Shown piece after piece: positions 37,597 to 48,514 of a stretch of 64,000 bases of DNA. Both the position numbers and the translations under genes were made by a program. The DNA lies in the NCBI GenBank assembly GCA_011317545.1, contig WUJK01000006.1, forward strand, positions 1,674,001 through 1,738,000, in the 5' to 3' direction. Numbering within the stretch: the first letter of the stretch is position 1; each line of letters starts with the position of its first letter. The notes beneath the pieces were generated by a model. The model saw nothing but the letters and a program-made list of their open reading frames with translations, had not been told where the DNA came from and searched no databases. Source of the stretch: Coniella vitis (Eukaryota; Ascomycota; Sordariomycetes; Diaporthales; Schizoparmaceae).

Positions 37597-38561
37597 TCAT
37601 CGCTTCAGTGCCGCAAACCGTTTAGAGAGTTCGTCCACATCTGGGATTCCATCGCCAATGTCGTCCTTTTTCTGTGCTGGCTTTGCAGTAACATTGGCTT
37701 CTTGCATTTTCTTGCTGGGTGTCAGCTCCAACCTGTTGAGTGTCACTCTTGGATGGGGATTCTCCGAAGATGGGCTTGAGGGCGTCACTTTCAGAGGGTT
37801 GTTGGTTCCAATTGTTCTTGGTGGTGTGGCTTTGCTCAACTCCTCTTGTGCTTCAGCCTCCCTGCTGTCTTGGTGGCCTCCCATCTTTTGCTTCTGACCG
37901 CCACTGGGGCTATCGTCCCTGTCAGCATTGTAGTCAGGCGGGGCCTCTCCCAGATCCCTCTTTGGCCAATTGACACCATATGCTTTTGCAATTTCCTCCA
38001 AATAGCCTTGCACCAGCTCCTCTCTCGGCGGCGTCACGCTCAGCTTCTTGACAACCTTCTCATTGACCTTGCCGTTCGTATTCTCCATAGCATCAAGGAC
38101 AAATTGCTTGCCATACTTTTCACCTAAAAGAGCCCGCACATTCTGGAGCTCACGTATCTCCGTCTTGGGCGCCGCATAGATGATACTTTTAATGGCCTCT
38201 TCCATGCCCGGGTCGCAAGTCGAGCCCTCCAGCAACCCCGCACGTGCAAGTAGTAGTTCGCAGTATAGCTCGAGAATCTCGTGTAGCTCTGTCGTGATGT
38301 CGCTTCGGATAATATTCTCGACGCGGATGCGAGCCGAGTCTATCTTGCCGGCCTCGAGGAGCCGAGCCATGTCCCGTCGGGCGGTTTTGCCGAGAGCCTC
38401 GTCTGTCTTTTGGACCATGCGCAGGCGTGCTATTGCTAACTTGAGCTGAACCTTCACTTTGGTCTAGATTGTACTTATTAGCCATGGGTTGAAATCTTCC
38501 AAACCTGAGCAATAGCAGGTGTCTCCATACTCACCACGAGGGAGGACGTTGCCGGAGCCAT
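37597..38561 (-). CDS. ist1: Ist1, ESCRT-III-associated regulator
   Basis: Exons 38561-38535 and 38463-37597 give 297 residues; the first exon is only 27 nt (MAPATSSLV). Ist1 binds Did2 and the ATPase Vps4 and tunes ESCRT-III disassembly on endosomes. The Ist1 domain fills about residues 10-190: KVQLKLAIARLRMVQKTDEA, ARRDMARLLEAGK, ARIRVENIIRSD, ILELYCELLLAR and AAPKTEIREL are conserved landmarks. The middle is proline- and serine-rich, and the end PDVDELSKRFAALKR matches a MIM-type Vps4 MIT-binding motif. The frame upstream of the second exon has no ATG, so the short first exon is needed; a GCTAATAAG branch-like site lies in the 71-nt intron. Confidence 0.93.
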
Positions 38562-39051
38562 GATGACCAATTTGTCGGGAACTGATGTGCCTGCGAAAGT
38601 TTTAGGAAACCAACAAAGAAAGAAGTGGTAATGGCTTTGGCTGTATTTGAATGCGCAAAACCATACAAATGCCGTCAAAGAGTGGACGCGCGTAATTCCA
38701 GGCAGCTGTTTTGACCCTGCTGCATCACAGAACTCGTGGAAGGTTGATGAGGTGACGTTGGGGGATCTCCAGGACAGCTTGGCGGGGCTGCCGATGTTCC
38801 CTCGCTCCCGCGCGGGCTGGTTCCCCCTGTCTCCGCCGTACTTGGCACCGCCTTGAGCAGTTGTAAGCAGGGGCGCGGGGTAGCTTTTAGGGAGCTTCCC
38901 AGGGGCCTCTTGTACTAAACCTTGCGCTGCTTGGGGGTTCTAGGAAACGGAATCTTCACGTCAATCCAAGTTCGCCTCTCTTCATTCTCTGCATTGGGGG
39001 GCTAAATCTGCCAGATTGAATTCATGCTCGTGGCATGACAGGCAAATAGAA
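38562..39051. promoter_or_regulatory. Divergent promoter region, ist1 and ppm1
   Basis: About 490 bases between divergent starts; no gene and no nameable site seen. Confidence 0.4.
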
Positions 39052-40290
39052 ATGCCGCAGCCCCCAGAAATGTCTGCGCCTTCTATACCCAACTTGTTGT
39101 CCCTGCGCGGCGCAAGAGGCGGCGGTCGTGGCCGCGGTAGAGGCTCGAGCCGGGGAGGTCACTCGCATGCCGCGTCGAGCCAAGCACAACACGACGCAGT
39201 CATCCAGGGCACAGACAATGACGCGGCTGTTTCGAGATTGAGTGCGGTGGAAGTGGGCTATCTTGAGGATCCATATGCGCAATACTTTGTCCCAGCATCG
39301 CGGGCGAGTAGGAGGTTGCCCATCATAAATAGAGGTAAGGACACTCGCCCTTTTTCCCAGATCAAAGACCAGCCGAGCACCGTAGGCTAATGGCACTGAA
39401 TAGGAACATACACAAGAACAATGGCTCTGGACAACCTGGTCGATTCATTCCTGGACGACACTGGCGCTGCAGAAGCCCCAGGCTCGCCCATCAGACAAAT
39501 TGTTTCATTGGGCGCTGGAACGGACACCCGTTGTTTCCGCATCTTTCAGAGAAGGAATCGTCGCTGTCGCTTGATTTACCATGAGTTGGACTTTCCATCC
39601 ATTGTCGCGCGCAAGCGAATGATAGTCGAGGCAACTCCAGCATTGAGAAACGTTCTCTCCAATCCTCATTCTGCGACGGAGGGACCCAATCTGTCTGAAT
39701 CGCAAAGGACCTCCTGGCATGCTAGTCCCGAAGGCACGGGCGACGAGTATTGGTGCCATGGAATAGATCTAAGGCATGTCGCAAAGCTGTCGCAGCAACC
39801 TTCGGGAGATGGTAGCGCGGGCGCTCTCATCAGCGCTCTCCGAGCAGACATGCGAACGCTTTTGATATCAGAGTGTTGTCTGTGTTACTTGGAGACTGCA
39901 GAGGCTAAAAACATTATCAAATTCTTCACTGACAGAATACCAGACATTGGTTTGATCTTATATGAGCCAACGAGACCCGACGACGCCTTTGGAAGGCAAA
40001 TGGTATCGAATCTTGCGGCCCGACGCATTAGGATGCCGACTCTGGAGGTTTACAAGGAGCCCAAGGATCAAAAGGAGAGGCTCCTGCAAGCTGGCTTCGA
40101 TAGTACTGGTCAAGGGACAGTGGAAGATCTCTGGGATGCATGGGTTTCAACAGAGGATAAAGAGAGACTGAATGAACTCGAAGGCTTAGACGAGGTTGAG
40201 GAGTGGCAGTTGCTAGCAGCGCACTATATCGTGGCTTGGGGATGGAGGGGAAAAGGTTTCGCATCATGGGACCAGCTACGCTCAAGTTGA
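39052..40290 (+). CDS. ppm1: Leucine carboxyl methyltransferase Ppm1 (LCMT1)
   Basis: Exons 39052-39334 and 39404-40290 give 389 residues. The enzyme methylates the C-terminal Leu carboxylate of protein phosphatase 2A with S-adenosylmethionine, which steers subunit assembly. After a Gly/Arg-rich N-terminus (RGGGRGRGRGSS, residues about 20-40) comes the substrate-binding VGYLEDPYAQYFV, then the SAM motif QIVSLGAGTDTRCFR, YHELDFPSIVARK and the acidic TLLISECCLCYLE. The end HYIVAWGWRGKG is typical. The intron joins G|GA to give NRGTYTRT, as in relatives. The RGG-like N-terminal extension is longer than in yeast and is presumably disordered. Confidence 0.93.
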
Positions 40291-40705
40291 TGCACACATA
40301 AGTGTCTTTTGGATTAGATACCTGACAGAGCCCGTCAAGCAAGTTCGTCGCTGTCTCTATCGCATATTATAAGGTAATGGTAGCGCTTTTCTTGATTTAA
40401 GCCGATTGGGGGGAAAAAACAAAATATAACAAAACGCCGTCCCACGATAAACTCCAGCCAATTATACCCTTGCCTTGCAGATGTGCAAACGAATAATTAT
40501 AAAAACAAAAACAAATTCCTCGATAATTTCCTCCCAAACTCCACCCAGTCGCATACCTCTCTGGTACCAGTGTTTACATGAGCCCAGTCACCTTCACTTA
40601 CGAGTTGGAACGGTTGTAAGCCTCGAAGCGTGGACGAACTCTCAGTGTCCCTCCCGCCAGGACGAGCCCTCTTGGAGACTGCCGGTATCCTCCTTTATCC
40701 ATCCA
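40291..40705. other. Convergent gap between ppm1 and spt3
   Basis: About 415 bases of 3' flanks, AT-rich in the centre (40390-40520). Nothing else seen. Confidence 0.55.
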
Positions 40706-41677
40706 CTAGAACAGCTTCAGTCCGGAGCGCTGCGGCAGCCTTGTGCCATTCAACATGGCACGAGCCTTTCTCGGTCTGGCCTGCAACCGGCGAAAGGCTT
40801 CTTGGATATGCCGGGGCTCGACGGGTGTTCTGCCCTCGCTAGGTGGATCAAACAGACTCTGGAAGAGTTTCCGTTTCTTGTTATTCCCCGCATTCTCGCC
40901 ACCCGTTCTCTCCTTCCACAGATCCTCCTGCTCCTTGATTTTGAGAGCTTCTTCTGTCAGCATGGAGACCATCTCAAAGGTGAGGAAGCCAAGCATATCG
41001 ACAATGTCATCCGAGGGCTTGCTGTCGGTGACAATGCCGAAACCAGCCCACTCCCGGAACCGCTTGCCCTTGCGGTAGGTGAACGAAGCCTGTCGATACT
41101 CGGACCATGTAACGTATTCCTCCTTGGTCATGGCCTTCGTGCGCTCGTCGGCCTTGCGTAACCGCTGTAGGGTAATGTAATTCATTTCCTCCTCCTCTTC
41201 ATCCTCCTCGTCCTCACGCTCGGGCACATCCTGGCTATAGAAGCTACTTGGCTCCCACGGCAGCGCCACCTTCTTCTTCTTGTTCTTTTGCGCCGCCTCG
41301 TCGACAGGGCCGGCGCCCGGTCCGCCCGCCAGTGTGGGGTCCTCGGCAGCGCCGATATCCGCGCCGTCGCCAGCCTTCTCCTCCGAGTCCTTGACGTTTT
41401 TGCGGACGTCCTTCCATGACAAGAAAGTGCGCAGGCGCGAGACCTTAGCGGCGTCGTCGCGGATCTGGAAAATCAGGTCGTTGATGGTGAGGGAGCGCGA
41501 GCCGCGGCGTGCTGCGAGCTCCGTGCTGGCGCGGAGCATCTCTATGACTTGTTGGCGGACGATTTCCTCGATGATACCCATGGTTTCAATGCTGGGCTCG
41601 CCTGTCTCGCCGGCGACGTACATCATTTGCTGGATTTCCTGCCGGTATTTGTACTGCTTGCCATCCTTGTCCGCCAT
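40706..41677 (-). CDS. spt3: SAGA complex subunit Spt3
   Basis: A single exon of 323 residues. Spt3 is the SAGA subunit that contacts TATA-binding protein and helps place it at regulated promoters. It has the expected two histone-fold halves in one chain: the first at about 8-90 (YRQEIQQMMYVAGE, IVRQQVIEMLRAS, LTINDLIFQIRDD) and the second near 200-250 (DDIVDMLGFLTFEMVSMLTE). They are joined by an acidic linker (EDEEDEEEEE). The block RRLQARPRKARAM near the end is also conserved. The start is the first ATG, and the preceding frame is closed. Confidence 0.95.
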   Translation of the reverse strand: MADKDGKQYKYRQEIQQMMYVAGETGEPSIETMGIIEEIVRQQVIEMLRASTELAARRGSRSLTINDLIFQIRDDAAKVSRLRTFLSWKDVRKNVKDSEEKAGDGADIGAAEDPTLAGGPGAGPVDEAAQKNKKKKVALPWEPSSFYSQDVPEREDEEDEEEEEMNYITLQRLRKADERTKAMTKEEYVTWSEYRQASFTYRKGKRFREWAGFGIVTDSKPSDDIVDMLGFLTFEMVSMLTEEALKIKEQEDLWKERTGGENAGNNKKRKLFQSLFDPPSEGRTPVEPRHIQEAFRRLQARPRKARAMLNGTRLPQRSGLKLF

Positions 41678-43707
41678 TTTGAAGGCTTCTTCTGTGTTAT
41701 CGTTGCTTCCATATGATGTTTGATTATTAATTATGAGTTTTCTGTAATGAGAGATGGCGATGGCGTATAGCGCAATTGTTGTACAGCAGATCTGGGAAGG
41801 CTTGAGCGATGGCCGTGGTTGATGGAGAGGACAGTTGCCTTGCTATGATTAGATGAAATGAAGTTGCTGGACTTGCTGAGTCATCAACTAGCGCTCCCCA
41901 ATTCTAAGTATTTACCGGGTGGTTGTAGGGCATACATAATTTACATGCGCAAATGCTTCAATATGTTTTCAAGTTCTGGTATAGTCATATAAGGACTTTG
42001 CATTATCCTCAGAGGCACTGCTTCTGCATACGTACTCATTTGCTACGTCGTTCCATCTTCTTTTTGGTGCCCCCCGGGGGGGAGGGGATGTGTTTTGAAC
42101 ACGGAAGAAGTAGCAAGATGGGACGGATTGACATGATACATGCACGTCAATGGAAAACAAAAGGGACTATGTACTTCCTAAATAGGAGGTATCTAGCCAG
42201 TGCAGTAGTCGGAATGCAATGCTTGAGATAGCTTTAGAATTCCATTTAATCGCAGAATGCATTGTAATTGGGACACATTTGCAAATCATTGTACAAGATG
42301 GCTCGCCAACCTATACCATATCATTAAAAGCCCGACTTTGCATAGCACATCTCAAGTAGATCGTGAACATGGCCGCAGAGGTGCTGCCTCTTTGGCCAGT
42401 TTCTGTAGGCTTTCTGGTTGCGTCAGCTGGAAAAGTGCCGTTACCTGGCGGGCCGCTTGTAGAGGAGCCCTTTGGCCGTTCGGGGAAGCGGAACGCTTTG
42501 CGGCGGCAATGTGTGTTGTTGATTCGAAAAGGGATGGATCAACTGGATTGAGCTGGCCACCAGAATCCATTTCTCATGTGTTTGCAGGCTATCAACATTC
42601 TTGAAACTGTATACTGCGATATCACGTGGAACTGTGTTCTGGTCAAATGGCAAATTGTGTGAGGATGGGACTTTTTAACGATGATGCTAGTGGAGTTTGA
42701 AGCACTGTAAACCGGGGCTTCATCAGGGGTCCATTGAGACGTTGTTGATTTGCATGTGAAGACGCAGACAAGCCAGACTGGCGTCATGCTGCTGATGAGC
42801 CCTTCTGGTCTAGGCCACCGGGCGTCGGGCGCTCCTGACGCCGGAGAGGGCCGCGTGATTTTGTCAGGTACAGAAGTGTGCACGTCGACTCCGAGAGTTT
42901 GACTTTGGTGACTTGTCTGATAGAGAAGTTTGATTCCATCACGTCCAAAACAATGGTTGAAACGACAGAGCATAGCCGTACTATAGTACTCACAGCTCTA
43001 TTCCATCAGAGTAATTGTACACGTTGCAGAGGGACAAGAATCGCGGAGACGGGTGGATTCGACCCAGTTTTCCCCAGCCAGAGAGTTGACCTCGGCTGGA
43101 CGGAGCTGGAAACATACATGCCACTGTACTTTGGGGCTGAAAGGGCAGGTGATATAAAACTGTCCATACCATGGCCTACTGAGTAGGGGACTAGAACAAC
43201 TTTCGTAATGAACCCCCAGTGGCCCAACATCCAGCTTTCTTTCTGTCTGCACGCCTTTTCTTTGGATTTTTGTATCCTGGGTTGGCAGTAATTCGCGACA
43301 GCGCAGCCGGAGGCTCCAGTTGACACCCCACACCCACCTGCTTTCTCCAGTGGCCCCTTGAGAAGGCCGCCACTACCCCAGCAGCCCCAGTCCCACTGAC
43401 GGCATTCCTGTAGTGCTACATGGTACAGCAGTGTGCATTGCATTGGACTCTTACTCGGCGGCCCATCCAAAACTACCTCGGCATCTGCGCTCAGGGGACC
43501 ACTCGGCTGTGCCTTTTACCACAGGCTGGGAACCTTACACCACGTCTTTGCGATAGGTCGGTCGGTTTCTAGTGCTACATAGTACAAGAGAAGCTGCGTA
43601 GCCATCTGGGAACTTGCATCGTTCCTCTCTACGCCTCTCGATACCACTCACTCTTCAGCTCCACCCTCCCCCTCCCTTTTTGGGTTCTGATTCCGAGTCG
43701 TTTTGGG
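41678..43707. other. Long gap between spt3 and carnitine acetyltransferase
   Basis: About 2 kb. It has a C6G7 run (42070-42082), a possible small gene on the minus strand (42352-42570), TACATAGTA (43576-43584) and CCTCGG (43476-43481, about 230 bases before the first start codon of the acetyltransferase gene). The right part should be that gene's promoter and leader. Confidence 0.5.
42352..42570 (-). CDS. Possible small protein, 72 residues
   Basis: A short frame from a true ATG (MDSGGQLNPVDPSLFES) to a stop. I do not recognise it. It is listed because the residue mix looks coding: an Ala/Lys/Pro-rich N-terminal half, then an amphipathic stretch (QAARQVTALFQLTQPESLQK) and a basic end. It lies alone in a 2-kb gap, and no other exon could be joined with confidence. 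It may equally be a chance frame. Confidence 0.3.
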   Translation of the reverse strand: MDSGGQLNPVDPSLFESTTHIAAAKRSASPNGQRAPLQAARQVTALFQLTQPESLQKLAKEAAPLRPCSRST

Positions 43708-45955
43708 ATGTTGGCTTTGTTTGCACGGACTGAGTCTCGGTCCTTTCTCGCGCGCAGTCTTTGGAGCAGCAACAACACCACAAACACCAGGCTAATACCG
43801 CGCCTCCACACATCTCCTTTGGTTCGTGATGGTGTCCCCTACAATCTCTCTTTCAAGTTACGACCTCGCAGTCCACTGACCCAAGCCCTGGTTTGTCACT
43901 CTAGGTAGCAGCAGCCATGGCGCCAGCAAGTCGCCGCGCCAACAGCTCACTGCCAGCGGGTGAGTCGCAACCGTAACCGCAACCGAGGGCGAGCATAGCC
44001 ACTGGAATCTTTGGGTGACTGACTGGCAATTCTCCCCCAGGCTATGTGGAGGACAAGTCCAAGGGGCCGATGCTGCGCTTCCAAGAGTCACTTCCCCGCC
44101 TACCGGTGCCCACACTGGAAGAGACCGCAGCCCGCTACCTCAAAACTCTCCACCCACTGTTGTCGCCTAGCGAGTTCGAGAAGAGCAAGGCCGCTGTCAC
44201 CGAGTTCATCAAGCCGGGCGGTGCCGGTTCCCGCCTGCAGGAGAAGCTAATTGCACGGCGAGAGGACCCAAAACACAAGAACTGGCTCTATGAGTGGTGG
44301 AACGACGCCGCCTACCTCTCGTACCGCGACCCTGTTGTGCCTTATGTCAGCTACTTTTACTCGCATCGCGATGATCGCAAGAGGCGGGACCCAGTCAAGC
44401 GTGCTGCTGCCATCAGTACTGCTGCTCTGAGTTTCAAGAAAATGGTCGACGAGGGCACGCTCGAGCCCGAGTACATGAAGAAACTACCCATTTGCATGGA
44501 CAGCTACAAGTGGATGTTCAACGCCAGCAGGGTCGCAGCTAAGCCGGCAGACCACCCCATCAAGTACGACGCTGCCTCAAACAAGCACATTGTTGTTATT
44601 CGGAAAAACAATGTCTACAAGGTTCTCCACGAGGTCGACGGCAAGCAGCTGAGCACGGCCGAGCTTGAGGCGCAATTTCAGCGTGTTTATGAGCTGGCCG
44701 CATCCCGCGGTCCCGCCCTGGGCGCGCTGACAAGCGAGAACCGCGATGTGTGGACAGACGCCCGGGCAGCGCTGCTCAACGCCCACCCTGGCAACAAGGC
44801 TGCGCTCGAGACAATCGAGTCGGCCTCGTTTGTCGTGTGTCTTGACGATGCGGCGCCCGTCACGCTTGAGGAGCGTGCCCACAGCTACTGGCACGGCGAC
44901 GGGCAGAACCGGTGGTACGACAAGCCGCTGCAGTTCATCATCAACGATAATGGCACGTCTGGCTTCATGGGCGAACACAGCATGATGGACGGAACGCCCA
45001 CGCACCGACTCAACGACTACGTCAACGAGGTCATCTTCAACAACAAGATCGACTTTGGTACCCCCGATGTCCGCTCCCACCTTCCCGAGCCCTCGCTCGT
45101 GCGGTTCAATGTCACAAAGGACGTACAAAACGAAATCGACCGCGCGGTCGCAGACTTCAACGCGGTTATTGGCCAGCACGAACTCGCTGTTCAGGCATAC
45201 CAGGGCTACGGTAAGGGCTTGATCAAGAAGTTCAAGTGCTCGCCCGACGCATACGTGCAAATGATCATCCAGCTGGCCTACCACAAGATGTACGGCAAGA
45301 ACAGGCCCACGTACGAAAGCGCAGCCACCCGGCGCTTCCAGCAGGGTCGTACAGAGACGTGCCGCACCGTCTCGGACGCCAGTGTCGCCTGGTGTAACGC
45401 CATGGCCGACCACACCGTCGACGACAAGACAAAAGTAGAGCTGTTTCAAAAGGCCATTGCAGGCCACCTCGAGTACATCACAGCCGCAAGCGACGGCAAG
45501 GGCGTCGACCGGCACTTGTTCGGCCTCAAGAAGCTGCTTGCGCCCGGTGAAGAGCTCCCTGCTATTTACAAGGACCCTGCCTATGGCTACAGCAGCTCGT
45601 GGTACCTCTCCACGTCGCAGCTTAGCTCCGAGTACTTTAACGGCTATGGATGGAGTCAGGTGATTGACCAGGGCTTTGGTATTGCCTACATGATCAATGA
45701 GAATAGGTATGTTTCCATTCTTTCCATCTTGTCTTAAGACTTCGTGACCCAAGGAAAAAAATCATTCCTACAAGTAGTCAACGCAGAACCCATCGTTACT
45801 AACAATCGTCCCGTTTCCCCCTACACAGCATCAACTTCAACATTGTCTCCAAGGGTCTCGGCAGCCAAAAGATGAGTTTCTACCTCAACGAGGCAGCAGG
45901 CGACATGCGAGACCTGCTCGTGCCCACCATTGAAACGCCGAAGGCCAAGCTGTAA
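43708..45955 (+). CDS. cat2: Carnitine O-acetyltransferase, mitochondrial and peroxisomal forms
   Basis: Long form: exons 43708-43821, 43905-43959, 44041-45706 and 45829-45955, 653 residues. The enzyme moves acetyl groups between CoA and carnitine so that acetyl units can leave peroxisomes and mitochondria. Catalytic His is residue 369 in FMGEHSMMDGTPTHRLND; DAYVQMIIQLAYHKMYG and TRRFQQGRTETCR are family signatures. The first exon encodes an Arg/Ser-rich, acid-poor presequence (SRSFLARSLWSSNN, RLIPRLHTSPL). The protein ends AKL, a peroxisomal PTS1 tripeptide. If the 83-nt intron 43822-43904 is retained, or transcription starts later, translation would begin at ATG 43917 and give a 611-residue form without the presequence. 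One gene giving both forms is known for yeast CAT2 and Aspergillus acuJ; here it is inferred from sequence. Confidence 0.93.
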
Positions 45956-46704
45956 AGACAAAGAGGAGGGTACGCCATTCACGTATACGTCTCGAGTGTA
46001 TACACAAAGCACAAAATGGAAGGATAGTCATATTCTGAAATGACACAGACGTCTTTGGGGTTGGAGTAGACGGGGTGCGGTGATTTGTTGCGAAATTATC
46101 TCCATGTCAACGAAACCAGACCCAAGAGCGAGGTATCTGGACGAGACGTGATGATATGGGAGTTGATCTGAATACATGCAAACGAGTAGTAAATCATCAA
46201 GTAGATCAATAGAACTACCTAGGCAGGGCGGGCATATTCGTGCTTGATGATGATTTACTGCATATGCATTCTCTTGAGAAGTGTTCAATTATGAGTTTAT
46301 CTAATCTTTGTGATTCTAAAACAAGCTCGGAATCTTGTTACCAGATTTGGATGCATCGATATTGCGAGCCTTGAGCAAACATAAAAACTACTCAATTGCC
46401 TCCTACGATGTTTCCACGACAGGAGACAACAGAAGAGGAGGCAGCAATCTGCGCGAAAATCCAATCGAGTATTTCAACGAGGTGATAGTAAAAAGTTGAC
46501 CGCACGGCTTTATATATATAGGTAGAATAATTCGAGGTTGACAGGATCAATTTCAGAAACGAAGCAAGGGATTCAAACGGGGTTCGAAAACAATTCATCC
46601 ATCTTTGGAGCACCAGTACTGCCAACATCGTGCTCACCAACACCGCCATCAACAGGAGTTAACATACCAAGCTGCACGAACTGAGCTCGACGTCTGGTCC
46701 ACTT
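45956..46704. other. Convergent gap between cat2 and cyclase-associated protein
   Basis: About 750 bases of 3' flanks. No gene seen; a near-copy of the TACCTAGGTA palindrome is at 46215-46224. Confidence 0.55.
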
Positions 46705-48514
46705 CTAACCGGCATGCGAAACGATCTCGTCCACCAAGGCCTTCTTTTCCACGTCATAGTACGACGAGATCTGGCCGGGCAGGGGAACCTCGATGTAGTC
46801 GTCGTCTGGTCCGGCAATAACATTGAGGTTGATGCCTGCCGACTTGGAGTGGATAATCTTGGTAGAGGTGCTCTCCTTGCTCAGGTAGATTTGTGCTCCG
46901 TCGACAGAGTCCGCCATGACGGTGGGGATGGTACCCATGACCTGGAGAGCAAAATTCTGAGACTTGACGACGTCGACCGACGAGACAAGTGTGTCGACAA
47001 CGACATTGACACGCTTCGTATTGTCCACGGCCACAGCGTTGGCCTTGCCTCGAATAATGATGGTCGTGTTGCTGCACCTGCTAATGAGCACAGACTGAGT
47101 AAGGCTGGCTTCGATCTCGATGGGAGCTGCCTCCTTCTCGAAATTCTCAATTGTCCACTTGTTGCCTTCGAGGACCTTGACAGGTGGCTTCTTGACGCGC
47201 ATGCTCTCAGGCTTGGGCTTCTTGCCAGGCGCAGGACTCTTGGCCCGCGCATCACTGTCTGGCACAGTGCTGCTCGCCCGCAACGAGGGGTTCTTGTGTG
47301 TCATTTCAGATCTGTCGACTTTGCGTAGGCCCTTGGTGACTGCCTCGCCCTTGTTTAGCTCCGAAAAGACGGCGTCCAAGCCTCCTGCTGCCTTGGCCGG
47401 TGCCGGCTTTTCCTCGTTGATCTTGAGGACGGGCGGAGGGCCTGGCGGAGGAGGTGGTGGCGGCAGGCCACCCGCGGGGGGTGGTGGAGGAGGCGGGGCG
47501 CCTGCGGACGATGATGGTGACTGGGACTTCAACACGTCTGGGAGAGACAGGCCCTTGGCATTCCACGTGATGCCTGACGGGAAGTATTGCTTGATGTACT
47601 CTGTGAGATCTGTGAAAATACGCAGGTAGCTCCGAATCCATTCAACTTGCTGAGGATCCTTGTCCTTGGCATCCTTGAGCACGCGATTCGCGTAATATTG
47701 CGCGGACCCCAGCAACTCCTCGACAAGTTTGTGCGGTTTGGTGTCATTCGTGACCCACGCCAGCATCATGATACCCTCAGCAACGCTGTTGATATGGTTC
47801 ATGAATGGAGAGCCTCTGTTCGATTCCTTGATTTCCACAACAGCCATCAGGCGATCGTTGATGGGTTTGAGCAGAGCCTGGTAAGCCTCCAGGTCGCTCT
47901 CGGCGCTCAAGTTGGGCTTCTTGGCCTTGGATGTAAGGAGCAAGAATGTGCGCTCTTCGGCAAAGCCCTCCTTGACCAGGTTAGCTTGCTGTGCAATGGC
48001 TCCACCAATCTGTGCGCTGAGCTTGACATAGTTGTCGACCTCCGTTTGGATGAATGCGTCAAAGTCCTCAATGTATTCTGGCAGTGGCTCCTGCAGGGCG
48101 GCTGCTGGGGCAGTTGCTGGCGCAGGCACATCGGGTATGTCCTTGCTGGACGTGGTTGCAATCGGCGAGGCAAGGGTTTCTTGGATGCCTGGAACGGCCT
48201 GGGGGATCTCGATGGTGGAGGAGGCAATGTCTTCTAGGCGTGAGGTGGCAGCTTCGAGCCTTGACAAGAGGTCAGTAACGCGCTGGCTCGTGTCGACCGA
48301 GGAAAGGACAAGAGGAGTCATGCTGCGTGGTGCGAATGCAATGAAGGCGCGTGATGTCCATCACTGCTGCAAGAGGAAGAAGGGAATGTTGACGTTGAGG
48401 GTTAGGCAGAGGATGAAGCGCCGAAGCGGAGGAGGATGTGATGTGACACATAGGATACGTGGCGTACCGCTTGATCAGGGTTGTGAGGTTATGCATATTG
48501 TTGACCTGCGCCAT
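46705..48514 (-). CDS. cap1: Adenylyl cyclase-associated protein (CAP/Srv2)
   Basis: Exons 48514-48468 and 48259-46705 give 533 residues. CAP recycles cofilin-bound actin monomers and, in fungi, binds adenylyl cyclase through its N-terminus. The RLEAATSRLE heptad needed for cyclase binding is formed by joining MHNLTTLIKR to the second exon across a 208-nt intron, the longest I infer outside the farA-type gene. Next come the helical folded domain (about 70-250, ending FPSGITWNAKGLSL), two proline runs (PPPPPPP, 280-310) for profilin or SH3 proteins, a WH2-like region, and the C-terminal beta-helix CARP domain (GNKWTIENFE, RCSNTTIIIRGKANAVAVDN). It ends VDEIVSHAG, close to the family end. The intron also holds an in-frame ATG at 48321, a possible alternative start. 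Confidence 0.94.

Noticed and set aside
43044..43075. Minus-strand sequence resembling a tRNA T-loop (GGTCGAATCC)
   Set aside because: The T-loop consensus needs TTC, the flanking stem does not pair, and no matching D-arm or acceptor stem could be found.
44577..45752. 391-residue minus-strand frame over carnitine acetyltransferase
   Set aside because: Antisense shadow of a conserved gene; its Val/Leu/Asp-rich sequence mirrors the sense codons.
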